A DNA stretch of 64,000 nucleotides from D37C17 sp964551815 (GTDB taxonomy: Bacteria > Fidelibacterota > Marinisomatia > SCGC-AAA003-L08 > D37C17). The notes below the pieces were generated by a model. The model worked only from the letters and a program-made list of their open reading frames with translations, was not told where the DNA came from and did not search any database. Position numbers and translations under genes: made by a program. The stretch lies in the NCBI GenBank assembly GCA_964551815.1, contig CAZKEL010000003.1:1-64000 (forward strand), written 5' to 3'. Position 1 is the stretch's first letter. Each line of letters opens with the position of its first letter. Positions 34,994 to 43,383 of the stretch are shown piece by piece.

Positions 34994-35052
34994 CCCCTAT
35001 TTAATGGCGGGATTATTCGCCATAGTTAACACAATAAACCAGAAAATAACTG

Positions 35053-35412
35053 ATGACAACTTTTGTAAATAAATCTGTAAATCACCTGTTTAATGAGGGT
35101 TGGTCCTTTTTTGAGGCGGGGGATTATTATCAGGCACATGAAGCCTGGGAACATATATGGAAAACAGGCGGTGAAGATGTGAGAAAAAATATCAAAGGGT
35201 TTATTCAGCTTTCCGGAGGAGTAATAAAAAGCAGCCATGGACATATTCAGGCTGCTGAATATCTTTTTCACCGTGCTTATGAAAATTTAAAACTATCCAG
35301 TGGTTTGAGTTCCGGAAAACTTACAAACCTGCTTGTGAAAAAAATACACAAAGTCCTGAAAAACAGAAGTCAAATTTCCGCAGTTTCTAAAACTGCCTAC
35401 TTTATCCATTAA
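35053..35412 (+). CDS. DUF309-family protein
   Basis: 119 residues, all helical. FNEGWSFFEAGDYYQAHEAWEHIWKT and FIQLSGGVIKSSHGHIQAAEYLFHRA match the DUF309 pattern, in which conserved His, Glu and Trp residues line a pocket. The biochemical role of the family is unknown. It lies 44 bases upstream of the second cox operon on the same strand and may be transcribed with it. Confidence 0.75.
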   Translation: MTTFVNKSVNHLFNEGWSFFEAGDYYQAHEAWEHIWKTGGEDVRKNIKGFIQLSGGVIKSSHGHIQAAEYLFHRAYENLKLSSGLSSGKLTNLLVKKIHKVLKNRSQISAVSKTAYFIH

Positions 35413-35456
35413 TTCATACACTCATTTTATTTTTTGAAAGGAGGCATAATTCAAAA

Positions 35457-36281
35457 ATGAATAATATCCTGTGCAACTTTATCCAAATCTTCCGGAAGAA
35501 GAAAATATCTCTTCTAAATGGAATTTGGTTTCTTGATCCTCCCAAAGATGTTTCTCTGGATGGATATAGGATTGACAATGTAATTCAATATACTGACTTG
35601 GTAATTACTATTTACTTCAGCATTGTTGTACTGCTGATGCTGTATTTTATTTTGAAATACCGTAATCGGCCGGGACATAAAGCTGTATATGAAAAAGGGG
35701 AATCTAAAAAACATATTGGATTCACTTTATGTATGGGGATGCTGGTGTTTCTCTCTATTGATGTGGTAATTGAAAGCATGTCATTCAGAGATCTAAAAGA
35801 AGCATTCTGGAATTTTCCCAAAGGAGACAATATAGTTAAGGTAGAAGTGATGCCTCAGCAATATGCCTGGAATTTCAGATATGCAGGTGCAGATGGTTTG
35901 TTTGATACGGAAGACGATTTAATTCCGGCACAAAACCAAATGCATATTCCTGTAAATACTCCTGTTGTCATTCAAATTGCACCTCTGGATGTTATTCACT
36001 CATTTTATATACCCAATTTCAGGGTGAAGGTGGATGCTACTCCCGGGATGGTTAACACTATGTGGTTCCAAGCCACTGAAACTGGTGAATTTGAAATAGC
36101 CTGTGCAGAGTTATGCGGGAACAGCCATTACAGAATGAAGGGGATTCTAACAGTTGAATCTCAGGAAGATTATCACAATTGGTTAAATACCTTGGAAGAG
36201 GAAGGCCCAGAGGACGAATGGGATGATGAAGATGATGGTGTACCCTCAAGATGGGGCTGGGCATGGAAGGAGTCTGAATAA
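35457..36281 (+). CDS. coxB: Cytochrome c oxidase subunit II (second oxidase)
   Basis: 274 residues. Two transmembrane helices (about 45-67 and 85-103) precede the CuA cupredoxin domain. The site is complete: DVIHSFYIPNFRVK plus IACAELCGNSHYRM. VMPQQYAWNFRYAGADG is the electron-entry region. Acidic tail as in the first oxidase's subunit II, but otherwise the two differ clearly. Starts after an AAGGAGG site. First oxidase gene of this operon and overlapping coxA by one base (TAATG). Confidence 0.95.
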   Translation: MNNILCNFIQIFRKKKISLLNGIWFLDPPKDVSLDGYRIDNVIQYTDLVITIYFSIVVLLMLYFILKYRNRPGHKAVYEKGESKKHIGFTLCMGMLVFLSIDVVIESMSFRDLKEAFWNFPKGDNIVKVEVMPQQYAWNFRYAGADGLFDTEDDLIPAQNQMHIPVNTPVVIQIAPLDVIHSFYIPNFRVKVDATPGMVNTMWFQATETGEFEIACAELCGNSHYRMKGILTVESQEDYHNWLNTLEEEGPEDEWDDEDDGVPSRWGWAWKESE

Positions 36282-38005
36282 TGAGTAATAGTCACGAACA
36301 ATCATTTTGGTCTAAGTATATTTTTTCCTTAGATCATAAAACAATCGGAAAACAATTTCTTTGGCTTGGAATCTTTTTTCTTCTTTTTGGAGGTTTCCAG
36401 GCAATGTTGATCCGGTGGTCTCTATCAAATAATATGGAACCCCTGCCCTGGTGGCTGCTTGGTGATTTTCTCTATCAATCCTCTCCGGTAGGTGCTGGAA
36501 TTATTGGGCCTGATGCGTATAATCAGCTCTTTACCATGCACGGTACGATTATGATTTTCTGGGCAATCACTCCCATTCTTATAGGTGCATTTGGGAACTT
36601 TTGTATCCCTCTTCAAATTGGTGCACCTGATATGGTATTTCCTAAACTGAATATGATCTCATTTTGGACCATGTTCTTAGCATCAGTGGTATTATTGTTT
36701 TCCTATCTTTTACCGGAAGGAACAGCAGCCGGTGGATGGACTTCCTATCCACCTCTTAGTACCCCCGTTGGAGGAATACCAGGGCAGGGGCAAACCCTGT
36801 GGACTTTATCCCTCACTCTTGCAGGTACATCCACTCTTATGGGAGCCATCAACTATATTACCACCATTGTCAGATTAAGAGCACCGGGAATGGGCTATTT
36901 TAAGATGCCACTTACCACCTGGGGATTATTCCTCACCAGTATTCTGAATGCACTTTTTGTACCCATTATTGCTGCTGGTCTTATTATTCTTCTTTTAGAC
37001 AATGTTGCAGGAACCCAATTTCTTGTTGCAGGTTCAAAAGCTACCATACCCGGTGGTGACCCTCTTTTGTATCAACATGTGTTCTGGATTTTTGGGCACC
37101 CTGAAGTGTATATCCTTATTCTGCCTGCATGGGGAATTGTTTCTGATTTGCTGTCTGTATTTTCACGCAAACCTGCCTTCGGTTATAAGGTGACTGCCAT
37201 CTGTATGTGTACCATTACTGCCCTCAGTGGGATCGTTTGGGGTCATCACATGTACACCACAGGAATGAGTCCCCTGCTGGGAAAAACCTTCATGTTTCTT
37301 ACCCTCCTTATCAGTATTCCCTCCTCCATATTCTTTTTGAACTGGCTGGGTACGCTGTGGAAAGGGGCATTGAAATTTGATGTGCCTATGTTATTCGCCA
37401 TGTCTGTTATGTGGGTTTTCGGATTAGGAGGATTAACCGGTCTGTATAATGCAACCATCACTTCAGATATTTACCTTCATGATACGTATTTTGTAGTGGG
37501 TCATTTCCATTATACTATGGCTGCGTCCGTTTTGTTTGGAGGTTTTGCTGCTATCTATTTCTGGTTCCCTAAAATGTTTGGGAGAGATTTGGATCCCACT
37601 ATGGGAAAAATTCACTTCTGGGGTTCTTTTATTCCCTTAAATCTTGTCTTTTTCAATATGATGGTTATGGGATATGCAGGTCACCACCGCCGCATTTTTG
37701 ATCCCTCTGAATTTGAATTCCTAAAACCCGTTTTAGGGTTGAATGACTTTATGACTACCTCAGCTTTTATTTTAGGGGCAGTACAGGTATTATTTGCTTT
37801 CAATTTTGTTTGGAGCTTGGTGAAAGGGAAACTTGCTGAAAGAAATCCCTGGGGTGCAGCAACCCTTGAATGGACAGTGGATTATCCTATCCCTCACGGC
37901 AATTTTTCCGCTACACCGCAGGTGGTCAATGGACCACACGAATATAGTCATCCTTCTTTAAAGGATAAGGATTGGCTGGCACAATCAGAACCAATACCTT
38001 CCTGA
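36281..38005 (+). CDS. coxA: Cytochrome c oxidase subunit I, A1-type (second oxidase)
   Basis: 574 residues, about 12 transmembrane helices. Ligands and channel residues are present: MHGTIMIF, GAFGNFCIPLQIGAPDMVFP, HPEVYILILPAWG with the His-Tyr pair and Glu, GHHMYTTGM for CuB, and HDTYFVVGHFHY. These are true O2-reductase features, so a NO reductase is excluded. It is clearly divergent from the first subunit I in its extra loops (SPVGAGIIGPDAYNQ, GSKATIPGGDP). A second paralogous oxidase beside an FNR-type gene suggests use under a different oxygen level. Confidence 0.96.
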   Translation: MSNSHEQSFWSKYIFSLDHKTIGKQFLWLGIFFLLFGGFQAMLIRWSLSNNMEPLPWWLLGDFLYQSSPVGAGIIGPDAYNQLFTMHGTIMIFWAITPILIGAFGNFCIPLQIGAPDMVFPKLNMISFWTMFLASVVLLFSYLLPEGTAAGGWTSYPPLSTPVGGIPGQGQTLWTLSLTLAGTSTLMGAINYITTIVRLRAPGMGYFKMPLTTWGLFLTSILNALFVPIIAAGLIILLLDNVAGTQFLVAGSKATIPGGDPLLYQHVFWIFGHPEVYILILPAWGIVSDLLSVFSRKPAFGYKVTAICMCTITALSGIVWGHHMYTTGMSPLLGKTFMFLTLLISIPSSIFFLNWLGTLWKGALKFDVPMLFAMSVMWVFGLGGLTGLYNATITSDIYLHDTYFVVGHFHYTMAASVLFGGFAAIYFWFPKMFGRDLDPTMGKIHFWGSFIPLNLVFFNMMVMGYAGHHRRIFDPSEFEFLKPVLGLNDFMTTSAFILGAVQVLFAFNFVWSLVKGKLAERNPWGAATLEWTVDYPIPHGNFSATPQVVNGPHEYSHPSLKDKDWLAQSEPIPS

Positions 38006-38010
38006 TATTT

Positions 38011-38595
38011 ATGCCCTCAGCCACAATAGTAAAAAGAACAGCACCATTGCAGGAAGACAATTTCACTTCCTATTTGGGTATGATTATCGGAATCGGATCC
38101 TTTGCCATGCTCTTCATCGCCTTATTTGCCAGCTATGGTGTATTAAGAACAAGAGCCGGCGTCTGGATGGGATATACCATTGGAACCCTTCCTTTAGTTT
38201 TGTTATGGGTAAATACGGTGGTACTATGTCTAAGCAGTTTCACTCTGTTTAAATCTGCACAATCTGCCAAAGCTAGTAATTTGATTACTTTGAGGAACAG
38301 AGTTATAACAACCTTGTGTTTTGGCGTTGTGTTTTTACTGCTGCAGATTGTACTGTGGAATTTGCTCATGAAGGAGGGATTTATTATTTCAGCCCATCAG
38401 GCAGGTTCAGTGTTTTATATGCTCTCCGGTCTGCATGGACTGCATGTCCTTGGGGGTCTTTCTGCATTGGGTTGGATGCTCTTCAAAATAATGCAAAACT
38501 CGTTTAAAGAAAAATACGGGGTAATGGTAGGCATGTTTTGGCATTTCCTCACAGTTGTTTGGATTGCATTTTTCATTTTTGTCGTAATTGTTTAA
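38011..38595 (+). CDS. coxC: Cytochrome c oxidase subunit III, copy A (second oxidase)
   Basis: 194 residues with five transmembrane helices. YLGMIIGIGSFAMLFIALF is the first helix; AGSVFYMLSGLHGLHVLGG and GMFWHFLTVVWIAFFIFV are the family signatures. The start at 38011 lies five bases after the coxA stop; the in-frame Met at 37972 lies inside coxA. The usual E of E-x-M-x-F-x-G is replaced (GIGSFAMLFIAL), unlike in copy B. Confidence 0.88.
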   Translation: MPSATIVKRTAPLQEDNFTSYLGMIIGIGSFAMLFIALFASYGVLRTRAGVWMGYTIGTLPLVLLWVNTVVLCLSSFTLFKSAQSAKASNLITLRNRVITTLCFGVVFLLLQIVLWNLLMKEGFIISAHQAGSVFYMLSGLHGLHVLGGLSALGWMLFKIMQNSFKEKYGVMVGMFWHFLTVVWIAFFIFVVIV

Positions 38596-38614
38596 TATTT
38601 AACGGGAGTAATCA

Positions 38615-39208
38615 ATGAACCAAAATCAAGCATTGCCCATTCCTGCAAATGATCCCTTTGGTAAAGCAACCACAGGGAAATTGGGAATGTGGTTATTCAT
38701 AATTATTGACGGCTTATCCTTTGCGGGACTACTTATCGCCGGTGCTGCGCTGAGGGCATCTGCTCCGGCTTGGCCTGCTGCAGGTGAAATTCTCAATATT
38801 CCCCTAACTGCCTTCAATACCTTTCTGCTTATTTGTACCAGCTTTACTATGGTTATGGCATTAAATGCCATTCAAAAAGGAGATAATGCCGGGTTAAAGA
38901 AATATCTCACCTATACCATGGCAGGGGGAATTGTCTTTTTAGGAATTCAGGTGTATGAATATTACCATTTCATCGCTAACGGTTTTTTACTGAATACCAG
39001 TATATATTCCGGAGTATTTTATGTGACCACCTGTTTTCATGGTCTGCATGTACTTTCCGGTGTCATCTATATAGCTATAATTCTTTATGCCGCATCAAAA
39101 AATAGATATTCAGCAGACAATTGGGATCATGTAGAAATCTTAGGATTGTTCTGGCATTTTGTTGACTTAGTTTGGATTCTGGTATTCACCGTTATTTACC
39201 TCATATAA
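38615..39208 (+). CDS. coxC: Cytochrome c oxidase subunit III, copy B (second oxidase)
   Basis: 197 residues, five transmembrane helices. LGMWLFIIIDGLSFAGLL is the first helix, SGVFYVTTCFHGLHVLSGV and LGLFWHFVDLVWILVFTVIYL are the conserved signatures. It sits 19 bases after copy A with its own AACGGGAGT ribosome site. Having two different subunit III genes in tandem is uncommon; one may replace the missing helices of the seven-helix form. Confidence 0.92.
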   Translation: MNQNQALPIPANDPFGKATTGKLGMWLFIIIDGLSFAGLLIAGAALRASAPAWPAAGEILNIPLTAFNTFLLICTSFTMVMALNAIQKGDNAGLKKYLTYTMAGGIVFLGIQVYEYYHFIANGFLLNTSIYSGVFYVTTCFHGLHVLSGVIYIAIILYAASKNRYSADNWDHVEILGLFWHFVDLVWILVFTVIYLI

Positions 39209-39220
39209 AAGGAGAATTTT

Positions 39221-39499
39221 ATGGACGATCATAAATCAATATATATAAAGAATGCCATTTGGCTCACCATTCTCACCGTGTTGGAAGTAGGGGTAGCTTT
39301 TATTGAAATTTCCAGAACCGGACAGATTGTATTGTTATTTGCCTTTGCTGCTACCAAAATGTTAATGGTAGCCATGATTTATATGCATGTGCGTTATGAA
39401 ACAAAGGTATTACAAAAAATCCTATTCATACCTATCCCCGCGGGGATTCTTTTTACCATTGCACTCATGTATGATATTCCCTTTAGGTGGGTGTATTAA
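39221..39499 (+). CDS. coxD: Cytochrome c oxidase subunit IV, prokaryotic type (second oxidase)
   Basis: 92 residues with three hydrophobic helices. IWLTILTVLEVGVAFIEI, then LLFAFAATKMLMVAMIYMHVRYE, matches the K-x-x-x-V-x-x-Y-M-H motif of prokaryotic subunit IV. Good AAAGGAG ribosome site. It overlaps the next gene as TAATG. Confidence 0.88.
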   Translation: MDDHKSIYIKNAIWLTILTVLEVGVAFIEISRTGQIVLLFAFAATKMLMVAMIYMHVRYETKVLQKILFIPIPAGILFTIALMYDIPFRWVY

Positions 39500-39717
39500 T
39501 GGTGTTCTTAAGGAGGATTACCGCAATAATAACCTTGGCTCCGGTGTTGAGTTGGGCCTGTCCCTATTGTGCGGGACAAAGCGGAGAAACCTATATTCAA
39601 TCCATCATTTTTCCAATTGGCGGGCTGCTATTGGCACCCTTCTGCATTTTAGGATTGGTAGGATGCATAATATATATGCATGCAAAATCAAAGGAGGCAA
39701 ATGAATCCCCGCAGTAA
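39499..39717 (+). CDS. Small membrane protein with a CPYC motif in the second oxidase operon (72 aa)
   Basis: 72 residues. An N-terminal signal-like helix (RRITAIITLAPVLSWA) ends in CPYCAGQSGE, followed by a transmembrane helix (IGGLLLAPFCILGLVGCIIYM) and a short charged tail. The start shares a base with the coxD stop (TAATG). The design equals that of the 70-residue CAVC protein in the first oxidase operon. C-x-x-C next to the membrane could bind copper or be redox-active during CuA assembly; this is a guess. Confidence 0.75.
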   Translation: MVFLRRITAIITLAPVLSWACPYCAGQSGETYIQSIIFPIGGLLLAPFCILGLVGCIIYMHAKSKEANESPQ

Positions 39718-40285
39718 GGATATTTTCCTTTGGCTTTGTCTCATTTCCTTTGGGGCTGCAGCTGGTGTTCTCATCTTATTTCGAGATGTAGAAAATGGAT
39801 TTGGAACAGTAACATTCGGGAAAGTACCGGATTTTTCCCTGATGGACATACATGGGACAGAAATTTCTTTACAAGATTTTTCTCATAAAGTATGGATAGG
39901 AAGTTTTATTCATACCGAATGCGAAAATGACAGAAATTGTGAAAACCTGAAAGAAATTACTACCTCACTTTTTGAGGAACTTAATAAGGAAGAAGGAGTT
40001 GATTTAGTTTCAATTTCATTGAATTTGAATACTAATTTTATTGCAGAAAATATTCACAAATATGACTCTACCACTTCTCATCAAAACAGTTGGACATTCT
40101 TAACTGGCAACCGGGGAGTAATTAAGGAATTAATTAAGGGATGTTATCAAAGTGCTACATCCACTACTCCCTTTAATAGTCTTTATTTTCTGGTAGATCA
40201 AAACAGCATTATCCGGGGGTACTATGATTCACAAAAGATTGATGAGGTTAAGAAATTAATCAAAGATTCAAAAAAATTAGTTTAA
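39701..40285 (+). CDS. SCO1/SenC-like thioredoxin-fold protein with altered metal site
   Basis: 194 residues. One transmembrane anchor (FLWLCLISFGAAAGVLILF) is followed by a thioredoxin-like fold in the SCO order: PDFSLMDIHGTEISLQDFS, then VWIGSFIHTECENDRNCENL, then SLYFLVDQNSIIRGYYDS. True SCO proteins have a C-x3-C pair and a distant His that bind copper. Here the cysteines are spaced C-x5-C and the His position is occupied by F/N (TTPFNSLYFLVD). It is thus a SCO relative that may not bind copper in the usual way. AAGGAGG gives the start at 39701, overlapping the previous gene by 17 bases. Confidence 0.75.
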   Translation: MNPRSKDIFLWLCLISFGAAAGVLILFRDVENGFGTVTFGKVPDFSLMDIHGTEISLQDFSHKVWIGSFIHTECENDRNCENLKEITTSLFEELNKEEGVDLVSISLNLNTNFIAENIHKYDSTTSHQNSWTFLTGNRGVIKELIKGCYQSATSTTPFNSLYFLVDQNSIIRGYYDSQKIDEVKKLIKDSKKLV

Positions 40286-40332
40286 TCATTTTCTTTTCCA
40301 AATATAAATTCAGCTATGCTTGAACTAATTTA

Positions 40333-40346
40333 TTGAGGATACTCAA
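40333..40346 (+). promoter_or_regulatory. FNR-box-like dyad overlapping the fnr ribosome site
   Basis: TTGAGGATACTCAA is a perfect inverted repeat in the TTGA-N6-TCAA form of FNR sites. It covers the GAGG ribosome site and runs into the ATG of the FNR gene, which would fit autorepression. Chance is possible, because part of the repeat is fixed by the ribosome site. Confidence 0.4.
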
Positions 40347-41053
40347 TGAAAAAACCCACTGTTGATTGTACACATTGCGAGTCAGGTTCCTTTTGTTTAT
40401 TCCGTGACATGCCGCAGGATGCCCTCTCTGAAGTTTCAAAATATAATCAGGTAAATTCCTATAAGAAAACGCAAACCCTTTATGTACAGGGAAATCCTGT
40501 ATTTGGCTTGTACTCCATCCATAAAGGAATCGTAAAGTTGACCCAAATAGGAATGCAGGAAAAAGAAACCCTCATTAGGATTGAAGGTGAAGGAGATGTC
40601 CTTGGCGGAGAAGAATTATTCAATGAGGTAAATTACCATTCTACTGCTACGGTTCTTGAAGATGCTGAAATATGTTTTTTCTCTAAAGAATTTATTGATG
40701 AATTGGTTGGGCAGTATCCCTCTGTGGCAAGAAATTTATTAAAAGAATTAGCAAATAAATTATGTCAAAGCAAGATTCAAATTTGCACTCTCACCCAAAA
40801 AAAAGTCACTCAACGGTTAGCAGAACAAATACTCAGTCTCGCAGACAAATTTGGCAGTGAACTTCCCAATGGGAATATAATTGTACATCTTACTCTCACC
40901 AGAAATGAATTAGCAGGATTAATAGGAACATCCCGCGAGGCAGTCACCAGAGCCCTAAGCGGATTTTTAAAAAAGAAACTAGTAAAACAAAAATCCAAAC
41001 AATTGATTATTGTTAAGGAGAATGCTTTAAAAGATATTGCATTCTATTCATAA
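40346..41053 (+). CDS. FNR-type Crp-family regulator with four-cysteine iron-sulfur site
   Basis: 235 residues. The N-terminus has VDCTHCESGSFC (C8, C11, C17: C-x2-C-x5-C) and C110 in AEICFFSKEF, which is where Cys122 lies in E. coli FNR. These are the four [4Fe-4S] ligands, so it probably senses oxygen. A cyclic-nucleotide-binding-like beta roll and a dimer helix precede a winged helix with recognition segment TSREAVTRALSGF (E-x-x-T-R in place of FNR's E-x-x-S-R). It is 60 bases after the second oxidase operon and may control it and the nitrate genes. Confidence 0.9.
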   Translation: MKKPTVDCTHCESGSFCLFRDMPQDALSEVSKYNQVNSYKKTQTLYVQGNPVFGLYSIHKGIVKLTQIGMQEKETLIRIEGEGDVLGGEELFNEVNYHSTATVLEDAEICFFSKEFIDELVGQYPSVARNLLKELANKLCQSKIQICTLTQKKVTQRLAEQILSLADKFGSELPNGNIIVHLTLTRNELAGLIGTSREAVTRALSGFLKKKLVKQKSKQLIIVKENALKDIAFYS

Positions 41054-41097
41054 AACCACTTGCAATAATCGAAAAGCTTCAATCTCCCCATTTATGG

Positions 41098-43383
41098 TTA
41101 GAAAAATATTTTATAATGTAATAAAATGTTTCTACCTGTTTCTGGCATTATAGATTTTATTTTAGATAGATGATTAAAATATGTTTCATTAAAAATATTA
41201 TTACACTGAAGCGTAATACTATGGCTCTGATTATTGTACCCCATGATAAAATCAACTAAAAAGGCAGAAGGAGTATAACTTTCAAATTCTCCCAGTCTAT
41301 TTTGAGAATGGATTTTTGATAATCTAAATTTATAATTTGTTCTTTCTCTTTGGAATTCAAGTATTGCAATATGTTTATCCGGATTAATATATGAAAGAGG
41401 TCGTCCATTTGTAAGGTCATCCCCTCTGACTAAAGAAAAGTCATATACAAATTTAAAGTCTTGGTAAGCATAGCTTACATTCAACTCTAATCCTGTTATT
41501 AATGACCTTACCCCTTTTAATTGATATTTATACAGCCATCCTGAAGATCCACTGCCCCATTCAATAAAATCAGCGCCGGCACAAGGGTGTGACTCACCGG
41601 TGACAATTTCTTCTTCACATTCTCCCATCTTATTCATCTGGTAATAATAGGGGCTGTAATTATAGAAAGTAGTGAGTGAAATATCTAATGGTTCAACAGA
41701 ATATCTGACTGAAGATTCAATTCCATATATTTTTTCTAATTCAAGATTAGGCTCTCCTATCTCGTAGGAGTAGGAACCAAGATGAGGGCCGTCTGAATAT
41801 AACTCCTCGACCTGTGGTGCTTTCATCGTATTCATAAACCAACTATTCACTTCAAAACTATCAAGGTATTTTCTCATCCCAATTGAAGATGAAAAATAAT
41901 TGAATTTTCTCCTTTTAACCTCTTGATCATCCAAATTTGCAAAAGACCAATAATTCTGTTCAGGATAAATTGACAAATGTCCAACCCTAAAGGAACTTAA
42001 CACATCTAAACTTTCAAATCCTTGTTCATGAAAACCATAAAAAGACAGGTTCAAAACATCTGTCGCTGGTGTCCAATAGAATCCTCTGGGCAAAAACTGT
42101 TTAAAAGTTAATTCAGAACCAAGAATTGAATTGACAGATTCAATTTCGATTTGAATATTATGGGTATTTTTTGCTAAAGCTACTTGATAATAATCTAAAT
42201 CATTTTCAAATTCCTGATGCTCATAATCAATGAAATTATATTTCATATCCAATTGATTGAAATTATATAGGGATATATCCTGATGAAAGTTGAATTGAAA
42301 AGTGTTCTTTAATAATTCTATATCTACCCCATTAATATGGCCTTCTGCACTGGGTGGGATCCCGTAATCCATAATAAAGCTTTCAATGACGGCATTGATA
42401 TAATTATGTTCATTATATTTAGTAATCCCCAATTTATAATTAGATGTTTCAGATCCCGTATTTTCTAATTCTCCTATGGGGCTGGTTTGATTTCCGGTTG
42501 TTCTTTTATTAACCAAAATATTGACCTGACTGTTTCTTACAGGTATGTATAACATCATATTACCATAGAGCCCTTTATTAAATGATTCTCCCCCCAGCAG
42601 GATTTTTTTATACAACTTATCAACCCTTACCCTTGGATTTCCAATTATTTTAGTATTTATAACCCCACCTATGGCATTTGAACCAAAAACCAGTGCTCTT
42701 GGTCCTCTTACAATTTCAATTTCACTGACTTCTGTCATATCCAAAGTAATTACATGGTCTATTGAAGTCTGGGATAAATCGCCTGTTTTACTTCCATTTT
42801 TAGTGAGTAAAAATCTATCTCCTGAATATCCTCTTAATACCGGCTTAGAGGTTACCGACCCAAAGGAATTGACTCCAATATTGGGTTGATTAGATAGTGT
42901 GGTTGCAATATTCCCAATCAGATTTTCACTGAGTTTTTGTCCACCTATGGATAAGTCTGATATTTGATTTGAGGTATGATGATGAGAATGGATATGAACA
43001 GATTCCAGCAGCAATGATTCAATCTTTAAAAGTATAATACCTATATCTATTTCAGGCTTTGACGATTCAATATGATGATGTTGGTCTGCATATCCAATCA
43101 TTTTAAAGGTTAATTCAATATTATCATATTTTTCATTTTGAATGTTTAAAAAAAATAAACCTTCCTCATTGGTAGTAGTCCCGATAGTAGTATTTTTTAG
43201 AAGAACGTTTACATTTTTTAATGGTTTTTCTGTTTTAGATTCTAATACTCTACCTCTTATGCTATATGCCTGAGCGAATGAAAAACCCAGGCATATAACA
43301 ATGATGATACACAGTTGATATCTAATATTATTGTACAATTGTAACACTAATGTCACCTGAAGTATAATCGGCATGACTTTCAT
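41098..43383 (-). CDS. TonB-dependent receptor, probable metal-ion type
   Basis: About 761 residues. After a signal peptide (CIIIVICLGFSFAQA) comes a carboxypeptidase-regulatory-like domain (IRGRVLESKTEKPLKNVNV), then a plug domain (IVRGPRALVFGSNAIGGVI) and a C-terminal beta-barrel ending in an aromatic (LHYKIFF). The His-rich stretch VHIHSHHHTSN before the plug, together with a His/acid-rich lipoprotein next to it, suggests zinc or another transition metal as the substrate. The exact start is unclear: the upstream frame overlaps the lipoprotein gene by 56 bases, and a TTG at 43338 is a tidy alternative. Confidence 0.85.
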   Translation of the reverse strand: MKVMPIILQVTLVLQLYNNIRYQLCIIIVICLGFSFAQAYSIRGRVLESKTEKPLKNVNVLLKNTTIGTTTNEEGLFFLNIQNEKYDNIELTFKMIGYADQHHHIESSKPEIDIGIILLKIESLLLESVHIHSHHHTSNQISDLSIGGQKLSENLIGNIATTLSNQPNIGVNSFGSVTSKPVLRGYSGDRFLLTKNGSKTGDLSQTSIDHVITLDMTEVSEIEIVRGPRALVFGSNAIGGVINTKIIGNPRVRVDKLYKKILLGGESFNKGLYGNMMLYIPVRNSQVNILVNKRTTGNQTSPIGELENTGSETSNYKLGITKYNEHNYINAVIESFIMDYGIPPSAEGHINGVDIELLKNTFQFNFHQDISLYNFNQLDMKYNFIDYEHQEFENDLDYYQVALAKNTHNIQIEIESVNSILGSELTFKQFLPRGFYWTPATDVLNLSFYGFHEQGFESLDVLSSFRVGHLSIYPEQNYWSFANLDDQEVKRRKFNYFSSSIGMRKYLDSFEVNSWFMNTMKAPQVEELYSDGPHLGSYSYEIGEPNLELEKIYGIESSVRYSVEPLDISLTTFYNYSPYYYQMNKMGECEEEIVTGESHPCAGADFIEWGSGSSGWLYKYQLKGVRSLITGLELNVSYAYQDFKFVYDFSLVRGDDLTNGRPLSYINPDKHIAILEFQRERTNYKFRLSKIHSQNRLGEFESYTPSAFLVDFIMGYNNQSHSITLQCNNIFNETYFNHLSKIKSIMPETGRNILLHYKIFF

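Larger units (their letters stand above)
34746..35052. other. AT-rich intergenic region with two inverted repeats
   Basis: No gene is seen in these 307 bases. They hold a TAGGA-N8-TCTTA dyad (34806-34823), an 11-bp perfect inverted repeat with a 48-base loop (34924-34993) and a 6-bp hairpin ATGGCG/CGCCAT (35004-35023). The region is likely the promoter and leader for the DUF309 gene and the second cytochrome oxidase operon. Confidence 0.5.

Noticed and set aside
36281..38005. Second subunit I as a NO reductase of the heme-copper family
   Set aside because: The His-Tyr cross-link region (HPEVY), CuB histidines and a CuA subunit II are all present, which marks it as an O2 reductase.
41036..41064. 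ATTGCA/TGCAAT inverted repeat after the FNR gene as a terminator
   Set aside because: Only six base pairs with a long loop and no U tract.
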